DNA of 64,000 bases from Flagellimonas taeanensis (GTDB taxonomy: Bacteria; Bacteroidota; Bacteroidia; Flavobacteriales; Flavobacteriaceae), in the NCBI RefSeq assembly GCF_003584105.1, contig NZ_QXFO01000011.1, forward strand, positions 290,675 to 354,674, in the 5' to 3' direction. Position numbers and translations under genes: made by a program. Positions 56,007 through 63,771 of the stretch are shown here, one piece after another. Below the pieces are notes generated by a model. The model searched no databases and had not been told where the DNA came from. It worked only from the letters and a program-made list of their open reading frames with translations. The stretch's first letter is position 1. Every line of letters begins with the position of its first letter.

Positions 56007-56473
56007 AATTATCAGAAGTAAAAGAAGTACTGTCCCGATTGGAAACCCTTGGCTTCCAATTGCCCACCGGGGAAATGGTCCCCGGACATTTCCATGTCAC
56101 CGAAGTGGGGAAGATTCACAAACACTTTATAGACTGCGGGGGAACCGTGCGCCATGAGGAAGTGGTCAGTTTCCAACTGTGGGAGGCCAACGACTATGAC
56201 CACAGGTTGCATCCCGAAAAGTTGGTTCATATCATCGAACTGTCCCAAAAGGTATTGGAAATAGAGGACTCACTGGAAGTCGAAGTGGAATACCAGGGCA
56301 CCACTATCGGAAAATATGGCCTTGCCTTTGATGAAGGGCATTTTCTGTTGACCACCAAGATGACCGACTGCCTTGCCAAGGACCAGTGTGGGGTCCCCGA
56401 AAAGAAACCAAAGGTAAGACTGTCCCAATTGAAAAGTGAGCCCTGCTGTTCCCCGGACGGCAATTGTTGCTAA
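56003..56473 (+). CDS. DUF6428 family protein with C-terminal cysteine cluster
   Basis: A 156-residue soluble protein. GHFHVTEVGKIHKHFIDCGG and VSFQLWEANDYDHRL are the recognisable family segments, which I associate with DUF6428 proteins of Bacteroidota ars operons. The tail SEPCCSPDGNCC ends in two CC pairs and, with Cys at KMTDCLAKDQCG, could bind As(III) or another soft metal. It overlaps the pseudo-ArsC gene by 4 nt and precedes arsC by 16 nt. Possibly a metallochaperone for Acr3; that is inference. Confidence 0.75.
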   Translation: MKLSEVKEVLSRLETLGFQLPTGEMVPGHFHVTEVGKIHKHFIDCGGTVRHEEVVSFQLWEANDYDHRLHPEKLVHIIELSQKVLEIEDSLEVEVEYQGTTIGKYGLAFDEGHFLLTTKMTDCLAKDQCGVPEKKPKVRLSQLKSEPCCSPDGNCC

Positions 56474-56489
56474 ATCTTAATTCTATATA

Positions 56490-57122
56490 ATGACTACGAC
56501 CACAACTAGCCTGTTCCCTGAAATAGCGGGATTCATCACAACCTTGAAACTGGATGCCGTTTCCCCGGAGCGTAGGGAAATCCTTGATCCCCTTGCCGGG
56601 TTCATACAGTCGAAAGTTTCCGAAAATCAGGAAATACGCCTGAATTTCATTTGCACCCACAATTCCAGGAGGAGCCACCTGTCACAGATATGGGCACAGG
56701 CCATGGCTTTCCATTTCAACATCAAGAACGTATTTTGCTATTCGGGGGGGACCGAAGCCACGGCCCTGTTCCCGATGGTGGCGGAAACCTTGGGGAAACA
56801 AGGGTTCCAGATCCAACAGCTTTCACAGGGACAAAATCCTGTCTATGCCATCAAATATGCGGAAAATGCCCATCCGGTGATCGGGTTCTCCAAGAAAATG
56901 GACGATGCCTTCAACCCCAGTTCCGGCTTTGGGGCCATCATGACCTGTGATTCGGCCAATGAGGCCTGTCCCTTTGTGCCCGGTGCGGAAAAGCGCATCC
57001 CCATCACCTTTGAGGATCCCAAGGCCTTTGACAATACCCCGCAACAGGCCGAGAAATACCTTGAAAGGAGCATACAGATAGCAACGGAACTTTGGTATGT
57101 ATTTTCACAGATCAAATCATAA
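56490..57122 (+). CDS. arsC: LMW-PTP-type arsenate reductase
   Basis: A 210-residue cytoplasmic protein. After a helical N-terminal region (to about 48) comes the P-loop LNFICTHNSRRSHLSQIW with Cys55 and Arg61 (CX5R). The later segment MTCDSANEACPFVPG (Cys153, Cys160) and ITFEDPKAFDNTP match the resolving-cysteine pair and the Asp/Pro of thioredoxin-coupled ArsC. It reduces arsenate to arsenite for export by the Acr3 protein encoded 3 nt downstream. It is longer than classical ArsC (about 130 residues) because of the N-terminal part, a common Bacteroidota form often labelled protein-tyrosine-phosphatase. Confidence 0.88.
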   Translation: MTTTTTSLFPEIAGFITTLKLDAVSPERREILDPLAGFIQSKVSENQEIRLNFICTHNSRRSHLSQIWAQAMAFHFNIKNVFCYSGGTEATALFPMVAETLGKQGFQIQQLSQGQNPVYAIKYAENAHPVIGFSKKMDDAFNPSSGFGAIMTCDSANEACPFVPGAEKRIPITFEDPKAFDNTPQQAEKYLERSIQIATELWYVFSQIKS

Positions 57123-57125
57123 CAC

Positions 57126-58172
57126 ATGGCAGTAAAAAAATTGAGCTTTTTGGACAGGAACCTTACCCTTTGGATCTTTATCGCCATGGCGGTAGGGGTC
57201 GGTATCGGTTACTTCTTCCCGTCCTTCCCCGACATCATCAATTCGTTCAACAGCGGCACCACTAACATCCCCATTGCCATAGGTCTCATCCTGATGATGT
57301 ACCCACCTTTGGCAAAAGTGGATTATAAACTGTTGCCCAAGGTGTTCAAGAACACCAGGATCTTGACCATTTCCCTGGTGCTCAACTGGATCATCGGCCC
57401 CGTGTTGATGTTCGTCCTGGCCATCCTCTTTTTGAGGGACTATCCCGAGTATATGGTCGGATTGATATTGATAGGTTTGGCCCGTTGCATTGCCATGGTG
57501 CTGGTCTGGAATGACCTGGCCGAGGGCAGTGCGGAATATGGTGCGGGACTGGTGGCCCTGAACAGTATCTTCCAAGTGTTTGCCTACAGTTTCTATGCGT
57601 GGATCTTTATCACCGTTTTGCCCCCATATTTTGGCTTTGAAGGGGCCATTGTGGACATCTCCATAGGGACCATAGCGGAGAGTGTGGCCATTTATTTGGG
57701 CATCCCCTTCCTTATGGGCATCCTTAGCCGAACGATATTGGTCCGGATCAAAGGGGAACAGTGGTATGCCCAAAAGTTTGTTCCCGCCATTTCTCCCATG
57801 ACCTTGATCGCCCTGTTGTTCACCATTGTGATCATGTTCTCCCTCAAAGGGGAACTTATCGTGGAGATTCCCATGGACGTGGTGGTGATCGCCATACCCC
57901 TCTTGGTGTACTTTACCCTGATGTTCATCATTGGGTTCTTTTTCACCAAGGCGATGGGTGCCGAATATGACAAGACCGCTTCGGTGGCCTTTACAGCAGC
58001 CGGGAACAACTTTGAGCTCGCCATTGCCGTGGCCATTGCCGTCTTCGGACTGGATTCCGGCCAGGCCTTTGCAGGGGTCATCGGGCCCTTGGTGGAAGTT
58101 CCTGCCCTGATTCTGTTGGTAAGGGTCGCCTTTTGGTTGCGCAAAAAGTATTTTAAACCGCAAACCGCATAA
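57126..58172 (+). CDS. arsB: Acr3-family arsenite efflux transporter
   Basis: A 348-residue, ten-helix permease of the Acr3 (BASS superfamily) type: [22 protein letters not shown] at the start, [32 protein letters not shown] with the conserved Cys121, and [20 protein letters not shown] late. It exports arsenite using the proton motive force. It lies between arsC and the metallophosphoesterase gene with 2-3 nt spacers, so it is in the same operon. Confidence 0.96.
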   Translation: MAVKKLSFLDRNLTLWIFIAMAVGVGIGYFFPSFPDIINSFNSGTTNIPIAIGLILMMYPPLAKVDYKLLPKVFKNTRILTISLVLNWIIGPVLMFVLAILFLRDYPEYMVGLILIGLARCIAMVLVWNDLAEGSAEYGAGLVALNSIFQVFAYSFYAWIFITVLPPYFGFEGAIVDISIGTIAESVAIYLGIPFLMGILSRTILVRIKGEQWYAQKFVPAISPMTLIALLFTIVIMFSLKGELIVEIPMDVVVIAIPLLVYFTLMFIIGFFFTKAMGAEYDKTASVAFTAAGNNFELAIAVAIAVFGLDSGQAFAGVIGPLVEVPALILLVRVAFWLRKKYFKPQTA

Positions 58173-58174
58173 GG

Positions 58175-58945
58175 ATGAAAATTGCACTCTTCTCGGACAT
58201 CCACGCCAACCTTCCTGCCCTTGAGGCCTTTTTTGTGGATGTGGAAAAACATAGGCCGGACGCCATCTATTGCCTTGGGGACCTTGTGGGCTATAACATC
58301 TGGCCCAACGAGGTGGTCCATGAGATCAGAAAACGCCGGATACCCACCATTGCGGGCAACTATGATTTTGGCATCGGACGCAACAGTGATGATTGTGGCT
58401 GTGCCTACAAGAGCGATGAGGAAAAGGCGAACGGGGCAATTTCCATATCCTATACCAACTCCATTATGGGGGATGATGAAAGGGCCTACCTGAAAAACCT
58501 TCCATCCCATATCAATGTGGAGTTCAAAAGGAACGATGAAACAGTGAACCTACTCCTGGTGCATGGAAGCCCAAGACGAATCAACGAGTATCTTTTCGAG
58601 GACCGGAAGGAGAAGAGCCTGGTACGCATCCTGCGGGATGCAAATGCCGATATCCTCTGTTTTGGACATACACACCAACCCTATCACAAGGCCCTTTTGG
58701 ATTATGATGGAGGCACCATATACCGCCATGCGATAAATATCGGATCCATCGGAAAGCCCAAGGATGGCGACAATAGGGGATGCTATGTGCTGTTGAACAT
58801 GGATGGGAACTTCCGTAGGCCGGACAAGAATAGCATCCATGTGGAGTTTGTACGCTTCGAATATGATGTCGAAAAGGCGGCCAAAGCCGTTGAGGGCAGC
58901 ATATTGCCCAACGCTTACGCTGGAGCATTGAGAAAGGCCCATTGA
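58175..58945 (+). CDS. Calcineurin-like metallophosphoesterase of the arsenic operon
   Basis: A 256-residue YfcE/MJ0936-like phosphoesterase with a full di-metal site: Asp8 and His10 (FSDIHAN), Asp36 (LGDLVGY), Asn62 (AGNYD), HGSPRR and GHTHQP. Next to the GNxD box is a DDCGCAYKSDEE insertion with a Cys-Gly-Cys pair. It follows the Acr3 gene by 2 nt and ends the operon. The substrate is unknown. A phosphate or nucleotide hydrolase linked to arsenate toxicity (for example removal of abnormal esters) is inference. Confidence 0.88.
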   Translation: MKIALFSDIHANLPALEAFFVDVEKHRPDAIYCLGDLVGYNIWPNEVVHEIRKRRIPTIAGNYDFGIGRNSDDCGCAYKSDEEKANGAISISYTNSIMGDDERAYLKNLPSHINVEFKRNDETVNLLLVHGSPRRINEYLFEDRKEKSLVRILRDANADILCFGHTHQPYHKALLDYDGGTIYRHAINIGSIGKPKDGDNRGCYVLLNMDGNFRRPDKNSIHVEFVRFEYDVEKAAKAVEGSILPNAYAGALRKAH

Positions 58946-59220
58946 TTATTTTTTAAGGCCTTAGTCTAAATATTTTCTTGTAAGACAATCCAAATCTGTG
59001 ATGAATTTTGTAAGGAACAATGTAAGTACAAGAATATAACAGGCAACTTGGTGGAAATATTTTCCATTGTAAATCTACCCTTGATCAGCATTTAAGGGAA
59101 TTGAAAACCATGGTCAGTTACAGGGAAATTTTACCACTACTAAAGCTTCATCCTTAATTGACAAAGGAAATAGGAAGAGTGAAAAATAAAAGTTTCACCA
59201 ACCTCTTTGTATACATATCC
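58946..59220. other. Non-coding gap between the arsenic operon and the sigma-factor gene
   Basis: AT-rich stretch with no gene I can support. It contains a start-less 43-codon frame at 59026-59157 (see rejected items). No terminator hairpin is obvious after the operon. The promoter-proximal motif of the sigma gene begins at 59221. Confidence 0.5.
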
Positions 59221-59244
59221 TGTGTAGGCTGGCACACCATTAAA
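59221..59244 (+). promoter_or_regulatory. Bipartite motif TGTGT-N7-CACRCCATTWWA before the sigma-factor gene
   Basis: TGTGT at 59221-59225, seven bases, then CACACCATTAAA at 59233-59244, 23 nt before the ATG. The same motif with identical spacing occurs at 59890-59913 before the thioredoxin-like gene. The two parts include a GTGT/ACAC dyad. Confidence 0.55.
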
Positions 59245-59267
59245 CCGAAAGCCATAAAAGCAAAGCC

Positions 59268-59864
59268 ATGAAAAAGAAATGTTGCGATATTAATGAACAG
59301 ATCGAAAGTTTCTACAGTTATTTAAAATACTTTACCTTAAAAAAGGTTCGGGATGAAACCATTGCGGAAGATATTGTGCAAGAGGTAATGCTGAAACTGG
59401 TCGAGTCCTATCAAAAAAATAGGGAAATTGAAAACATCAAGGCCTGGCTGTTTCAAGTTGCCAGAAATACCATTTATGACCATTTCAAAAAGAGTGCCCC
59501 AATTGTTGAACTTAGTGATGTAAAGATACTTGAGGCAACTGAACCAACCAATCTGGAGCTATCCGTGTATGATCATATGATACCCATGATCCAGTTCCTT
59601 CCCAAAAAATATGCCGAGCCTTTACAATGGAGTGACATCGACAAACTATCCCAAAAAGATGTAGCTGAAAAGCTGAACTTGGGGTATTCGGCTGCAAAAA
59701 TGCGGGTGCAAAGGGCAAGAACAAAGCTAAGGGAATTATTTGTGGAATGCTGTGATATCGTATATGATGCCAATGGCAACTTCGTCAATTGCTCTGTTAA
59801 GGAATCGTGTATCCCGTTAATAAACCACTTGGTTGATTTTCAGGCATCCACAAAGTACAAATAG
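59268..59864 (+). CDS. ECF RNA polymerase sigma factor, SigZ-like, with cysteine-bearing C-terminal tail
   Basis: A 198-residue sigma-70 family protein. Region 2 is DETIAEDIVQEVMLKLVE...IKAWLFQVARNTIYDHFK. Region 4 is LSQKDVAEKLNLGYSAAKMRVQRARTKLRELF. After region 4 comes a tail of about 40 residues with Cys161-Cys162, Cys175 and Cys181, and the N-terminus has Cys5-Cys6. No anti-sigma gene is adjacent. SigZ-type factors carry such tails; direct sensing of metal or redox state is inference. It is followed by the thioredoxin-like gene, whose promoter region has the same bipartite motif. Confidence 0.87.
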   Translation: MKKKCCDINEQIESFYSYLKYFTLKKVRDETIAEDIVQEVMLKLVESYQKNREIENIKAWLFQVARNTIYDHFKKSAPIVELSDVKILEATEPTNLELSVYDHMIPMIQFLPKKYAEPLQWSDIDKLSQKDVAEKLNLGYSAAKMRVQRARTKLRELFVECCDIVYDANGNFVNCSVKESCIPLINHLVDFQASTKYK

Positions 59865-59889
59865 GTAGAATCATTTTTTTATTGAGAAT

Positions 59890-59913
59890 TGTGTCTTTTG
59901 ACACGCCATTTTA
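59890..59913 (+). promoter_or_regulatory. Second copy of the bipartite motif, before the thioredoxin-permease-sigma operon
   Basis: TGTGT at 59890-59894, seven bases, then CACGCCATTTTA at 59902-59913, 36 nt before the next ATG. Within it GTGTC-TTTT-GACAC (59891-59904) is a perfect hairpin. Same order and spacing as the copy at 59221-59244. Confidence 0.55.
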
Positions 59914-59949
59914 GACTACATAGTAAAGTTTATTTAAAATTACTGAACT

Positions 59950-60186
59950 ATGAGTACTGAAGTCAAAATTTTACATTCATCCTGCTGCGCCACTGCATCC
60001 CCCATAAGGGCACAAATCGAAAAAATTGCCAGTGAAAACCATCTGGACGTAAACATCACCGAGTTTTCTGACCTCAAGGACACCATGCCCTACGGGGTCC
60101 TTACCTTTCCTGCATTGGTCATTGACGGGAAGGTTTATGACTATAAAAAAGTCAGCAACGACAAGGTGTTATTAGCAATTCTTTAA
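59950..60186 (+). CDS. Small thioredoxin-like protein (TM0996/MTH895 type) with vicinal cysteines
   Basis: A 78-residue thioredoxin-fold miniprotein: VKILHSSCCATASPIRAQIEKIA, then FPALVIDGKVYDYKK with the conserved cis-Pro (FPAL). The usual CxxC is replaced by a vicinal pair Cys12-Cys13. Homologues often sit beside DUF318 permeases, as here (12-nt spacing). A vicinal dithiol can bind As(III) or pass a metal to the permease, which is inference. Confidence 0.82.
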   Translation: MSTEVKILHSSCCATASPIRAQIEKIASENHLDVNITEFSDLKDTMPYGVLTFPALVIDGKVYDYKKVSNDKVLLAIL

Positions 60187-60198
60187 AACGTTTTTAAG

Positions 60199-61173
60199 AT
60201 GGAAATCTTTACAAAACTGCTTACCCGACTGGCAGACTATGTTGTCCATGTCCTTTTGGGTATTCCTGATACGGATACATTCGGCTCAGCATTACACTAT
60301 TTCATCATTGCCTTTGGCTCTATTTCCATTCTGGTTGTGCTGGTGACCTATGTAATGGGAGTGGTAACAAGCTATTTGCCCATGGAAAAAATCCGGGATT
60401 ATTTGGAGAAACACAAAAAATCAGGTCTTGGGAATGTTGTGGCCTCCTCTTTGGGTGCCTTGACACCTTTTTGCTCGTGTTCTTCCATTCCTTTGTTCGT
60501 GGGAATGATGCAGGTCAGGATCCCACTGGGAATTTCACTTTCCTTCCTCATAACCTCACCCTTGGTGAACGAAATCGCTATTGCCATTTTCTGGTTGGGC
60601 TATGGTTGGAAAGTTACAATAGTGTACCTACTTTCAGGAATCGTCTTGGGGGTGATCGGTGGAATTATCCTGGAAAAGATGGGTATGGCCAAATATGTGG
60701 CAGAATGGCTCAAGGACAATGAATGGAAAGCGCATTCGAGGGAAAAGGATAGCAGAAATTTGCTGAAACGATTTCCTGGAATTCATCGGGAGGCCATTCG
60801 GACCCTTAAAAACCTTGTCCCCTATATTTTTATAGGAATTGCAATAGGGTCATTTATCCACGGCTATGTCCCCGAGTCATTTTTTGGCACCTATATTTCA
60901 AAATCCAACCCTTTTGCGATTCCCATTGCCGTATTGGTATCGATTCCATTGTACATTGATGCGGTTGGAATCCTGCCCATATTGGATTCGCTCGTTGACA
61001 AAGGGGTTCCGTTAGGGACGGCCATGGCCTTTATGATGGGTTCGATCGGACTTTCCATCCCCGAAGGCCTGCTGCTCCAAAAAGTGATGCAAAGGCAGTT
61101 GATCATTGCCTTCTTTTCAACTATTGCCATTGGAATGATCATTTCCGGTTATTTGTTCAACCTCCTTTTTTAA
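60199..61173 (+). CDS. DUF318-type permease (ArsP-like)
   Basis: A 324-residue protein with about eight to nine membrane helices. The family signature is SLGALTPFCSCSSIPLFVGM (CSCSS) with ITSPLVNEIA, and the repeat-half counterpart GVPLGTAMAFMMGSIGLSIPEGLLL. Related permeases include ArsP, which exports trivalent organoarsenicals, and others linked to Cu/Zn. Its place near arsenic genes, with a vicinal-Cys thioredoxin-like partner upstream, favours arsenic or another soft metal, but the substrate is not proven. Confidence 0.83.
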   Translation: MEIFTKLLTRLADYVVHVLLGIPDTDTFGSALHYFIIAFGSISILVVLVTYVMGVVTSYLPMEKIRDYLEKHKKSGLGNVVASSLGALTPFCSCSSIPLFVGMMQVRIPLGISLSFLITSPLVNEIAIAIFWLGYGWKVTIVYLLSGIVLGVIGGIILEKMGMAKYVAEWLKDNEWKAHSREKDSRNLLKRFPGIHREAIRTLKNLVPYIFIGIAIGSFIHGYVPESFFGTYISKSNPFAIPIAVLVSIPLYIDAVGILPILDSLVDKGVPLGTAMAFMMGSIGLSIPEGLLLQKVMQRQLIIAFFSTIAIGMIISGYLFNLLF

Positions 61174-61185
61174 CAACCTATACTT

Positions 61186-61725
61186 ATGAAATGTGATATA
61201 TTCAATATTTGGGAAGACCTTCGGACTGATTTAAGGAACTATGTGGGCAAGCGTGTTTACAATGAGCATGATGTTGATGATATAATGCAAACGATTCTTA
61301 TCAAGGTCATAACATATTGTGAGAAAAAAAATGACGTAAGATATATAAAGGCTTGGTTATACAGGATTGCACAACATACAATTTTTGACTTTTACAAGAA
61401 GCCAAGAAAGACCACACTTGTTGACCTGGAACAGTTGCACCTGTTTGTTCCGGATGAATATGATGAAAACGTCTTTGTTTGGCTCGATAAGTTTATAAAT
61501 GGTCTCCCTATCGACTATTCAACTCCCTTGAGACTTTCGGATATAGAAGGCCTTCCGCAGAAAAGTATTGCCGCGCATCTGGGCTTGACATTATCGGCAA
61601 CAAAGTCAAGGATCTTAAGGGCAAGGAAAAAGGTTAGGGCAAAGTTTGATGAATGTGGTGAAGTTGAATATTCTGAAAACCAAATGTGGAGATTTACCAT
61701 TACAAAATCCTGTTGCCTATCATAA
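61186..61725 (+). CDS. Second ECF sigma factor with cysteine-bearing tail
   Basis: A 179-residue sigma-70 family protein, diverged from the first: region 2 (NEHDVDDIMQTILIKVITY, YIKAWLYRIAQHTIFDFYK) and region 4 (LPQKSIAAHLGLTLSATKSRILRARKKVRAKF). The tail has Cys157 (FDECGEVEYSE) and Cys176-Cys177 (TKSCC). The ECxxxxY pattern after region 4 is shared with the sigma factor at 59268 (FVECCDIVY). It follows the permease by 12 nt, in one operon, again without an anti-sigma gene. Confidence 0.85.
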   Translation: MKCDIFNIWEDLRTDLRNYVGKRVYNEHDVDDIMQTILIKVITYCEKKNDVRYIKAWLYRIAQHTIFDFYKKPRKTTLVDLEQLHLFVPDEYDENVFVWLDKFINGLPIDYSTPLRLSDIEGLPQKSIAAHLGLTLSATKSRILRARKKVRAKFDECGEVEYSENQMWRFTITKSCCLS

Positions 61726-61793
61726 TTTTGTATAAACCTGCATCCTTTGTCCATTTTCCATGTCTTAGGGGTAAACTTTAATCTTAAAAACGT

Positions 61794-62267
61794 ATGAACA
61801 TGGAAGTAAAGACAAAAAATGCATTGAGAGTGACCCTTTTTCAAGTGGGAATGCCAACAACTGGGGAAGGTACTTGCTCAGCCTGTGATTCTGTTCAAGG
61901 TGTATTGCTATCGGCGATTCAAGAAGTTCAAGAACTCTTTGATCATTTGAACTGCGAAATCTTGTTCAGTTCAACCATGATTAAAACGATAGAGGAAGCC
62001 GAAAAAGCCCATATTGTTGCTTCCCCTACCATAAGGGTCGGCAACCTCGATTTCCATCCTGAACATTTGGAAGACAGTCCGGAAGCCAGGGAATGGGTTT
62101 GGAATGGAGCTACAATGGGAGAACCCAATAAAGAAATCTTAATCGAGGTATTGCTCAAAGGCTATTTTGAACCCAAAAATGACCATGGGGAAATAACCTT
62201 GTCCCCTTACATTCTAAAACACTTAAAAGGAGAAGTGACCGCGGATTCCAACTGCGGATGCCATTGA
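61794..62267 (+). CDS. DUF2703 family protein
   Basis: A 157-residue protein. GTCSACDSVQGVLLSAIQEVQELF (Cys28, Cys31) followed by VASPTIRVGNLDFHPE resembles a thioredoxin-like fold: a CxxC at a helix start and a conserved Ser-Pro-x-Ile before a turn, the DUF2703 pattern. The tail ends NCGCH (Cys154, Cys156). The function is unknown; metal or arsenic binding is plausible from the cysteines and the neighbours. It has its own 68-nt upstream gap and is followed by a strong terminator. Confidence 0.78.
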   Translation: MNMEVKTKNALRVTLFQVGMPTTGEGTCSACDSVQGVLLSAIQEVQELFDHLNCEILFSSTMIKTIEEAEKAHIVASPTIRVGNLDFHPEHLEDSPEAREWVWNGATMGEPNKEILIEVLLKGYFEPKNDHGEITLSPYILKHLKGEVTADSNCGCH

Positions 62268-62336
62268 TGAATGATTGGGTGAACCGCCTTAGGTTCTGTT
62301 AGATGAGATTTACCTCATACAAGAAAAGACCTTATT

Positions 62337-62367
62337 AAGCTCATCGGAAACGATGGGCTTTTGTTTT
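62337..62367 (+). terminator. Terminator after the DUF2703 gene
   Basis: A 10-bp stem (one G:T pair) closed by a GAAA tetraloop: AAGCTCATCG (62337-62346) and CGATGGGCTT (62351-62360), then TTTTGTTTT-like sequence. It lies about 70 nt after the stop codon. Confidence 0.85.
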
Positions 62368-62716
62368 ACCTATTTTTTGAATTTGGCAATCTTCCCAGTA
62401 GTATTTCATTACCGTTCAATACCCCAATGCCGTATCGTCCCCTCGTTTGTCCGCCCCGCCCTCAAATAAGTCATTTTCAGGACTAGGACGGCGGATACGC
62501 TTCCCATAACCTAGGTTCGTGCCTGATTGATATTGTAGCCTTTGGTTTTTAGGGTTCTATGGGTTTTCAAAGAAAAACCTTCGGTTTCAAACATGCGTAC
62601 AAGGGATATCCATCTAAGGTTTGGAACTATAATACCCTTATGGGCCTTCTGGAGGGGTAGATTTCTTTTTTATCTTCCAATAGTTTTCGAAAGATAAGCC
62701 CGCAAATGGTTTGTCG
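62368..62716. other. Non-coding stretch rich in inverted repeats; candidate structured RNA
   Basis: No protein gene. Pairing arms seen: CGTATC (62431-62436) with GATACG (62494-62499), extended by CCGCC (62451-62455) with GGCGG (62490-62494 side), leaving a 13-14 nt bulge; TACCC (62633-62637) with GGGTA (62655-62659); TTATCTT (62670-62676) with AAGATAA (62691-62697). The region lies between two terminator-like hairpins on the plus strand and adjoins the 3' end of an IS110-family transposase gene on the other strand. Whether it is a free RNA, part of the IS or neither cannot be settled here. Confidence 0.4.
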
Positions 62717-62755
62717 GACAAGGGACGGCATAAAGCCGTTCCCCTGTCACTTTTT
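62717..62755 (+). terminator. Strong imperfect hairpin followed by T run
   Basis: GACA, GGGA and CGGC (62717-62729) pair GCCG, TCCC and TGTC (62735-62748) around an ATAAA loop, with one mismatch and one bulge. ACTTTTT follows. It reads as a plus-strand terminator at the end of the structured stretch, 38 nt beyond the minus-strand transposase stop. Confidence 0.6.
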
Positions 62756-62793
62756 ATATACTCTATTAAAAACCAAATAAAATCCTGAGTATT

Positions 62794-63771
62794 TCAATTC
62801 AATTGTCTTGGGTCATTACAAATATGGTTCATATCATATGGTTTTCGACTCTGGATTACACCATAGACAGTTCTGAGCATTTTATTGGATACATTGTTCA
62901 TTATCAAGAAATAGGGTTTTCCCTCCAGTTTTTTTCGTTCTGCATATAGACTATACTCTTTATTGTGTGTCACGGCTGTCTTGGCGGCAAGGAACAACAG
63001 AGATTTCAGCTTTTTGTCGGCCATATGGCTGGTCTTGGACTTCATAGACATTTTCCCGGACGAATTGGGATACGGGCATACCCCGGCAAAGGCAGCAGCC
63101 TTTTTGGCTGTATTGATACGTTTGAAATTTTCCGTTTTGATGATCAGATTGTTTGCTATTACCGGACCAATACCTTTGATACTGGTAATAAGCTTGTAGT
63201 TATCATTTAAATCGGAATCGTTCTGAACGATTTTTTCAATTTCCTTTTCGATGGCATCAATTTCATTTTCCAGATTGGCTATCGCTCTCTGATAGCCTCT
63301 ATGGGCCACAATGCTCTGGGAAGGACTGAGCTTTCTTGTTTTCTGTCCCAACAAAAGTGATGTCCTGCTCTTTGACAACTGTTCCCGCAAACTGTAAAGT
63401 TCCTTAAGTTCTTTGACCGATTCCGACCTTGGTTCCATAAAGCGTAATTCTTCCACAAACCTCTCACCATATTTCCTGATACGGTATGCGTCTTTTGAAT
63501 CGCTCTTTCCCCGTTGCAATCCCAAGCTGTGCTTTATGTTGTAGCCAGGGACCAATGCTATTTTAATTTGGAACTGGTAACAGAGATGAACCAACAGGTC
63601 ACCATAGCTTCCAGTATGTTCAGCTACCAGGATGCAACTATCTTCCACTTGTTTCAAAAAGTTGCAGATACCTTTAAAGTCATTTCTGACAAACCTCTTT
63701 TTCTCTTCACCTGCAAGAACATAGCTTACGTCAAATTTATCTTTGGACAGGTCGATTCCATATATTCTCAT
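62794..63771 (-). CDS. IS110-family transposase
   Basis: A 325-residue DEDD-type transposase. The N-terminal RuvC-like domain has Asp7 (YGIDLSKDKFD), Glu51 (VAEHTGSYGD), Asp91 and Asp94 (SDSKDAYRIRKYGERF). The C-terminal Transposase_20 domain has SIKGIGPVIANNLI, FAGVCPYPNSSGK with the serine nucleophile region (Ser237/238), and KKLKSLLFLAAKTAV. IS110 recombinases use a bridge RNA encoded by a non-coding end of the element. The gene is intact and opposite in direction to the surrounding element genes. Confidence 0.93.
   Translation of the reverse strand: MRIYGIDLSKDKFDVSYVLAGEEKKRFVRNDFKGICNFLKQVEDSCILVAEHTGSYGDLLVHLCYQFQIKIALVPGYNIKHSLGLQRGKSDSKDAYRIRKYGERFVEELRFMEPRSESVKELKELYSLREQLSKSRTSLLLGQKTRKLSPSQSIVAHRGYQRAIANLENEIDAIEKEIEKIVQNDSDLNDNYKLITSIKGIGPVIANNLIIKTENFKRINTAKKAAAFAGVCPYPNSSGKMSMKSKTSHMADKKLKSLLFLAAKTAVTHNKEYSLYAERKKLEGKPYFLIMNNVSNKMLRTVYGVIQSRKPYDMNHICNDPRQLN

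Noticed and set aside
59026..59157. A 43-codon frame containing DQHLRELK, reminiscent of an ArsR recognition helix
   Set aside because: It lacks a start codon, is preceded by a stop, and the similarity covers only a few residues. It may be chance or a decayed remnant, so it is not listed as a gene or pseudogene.
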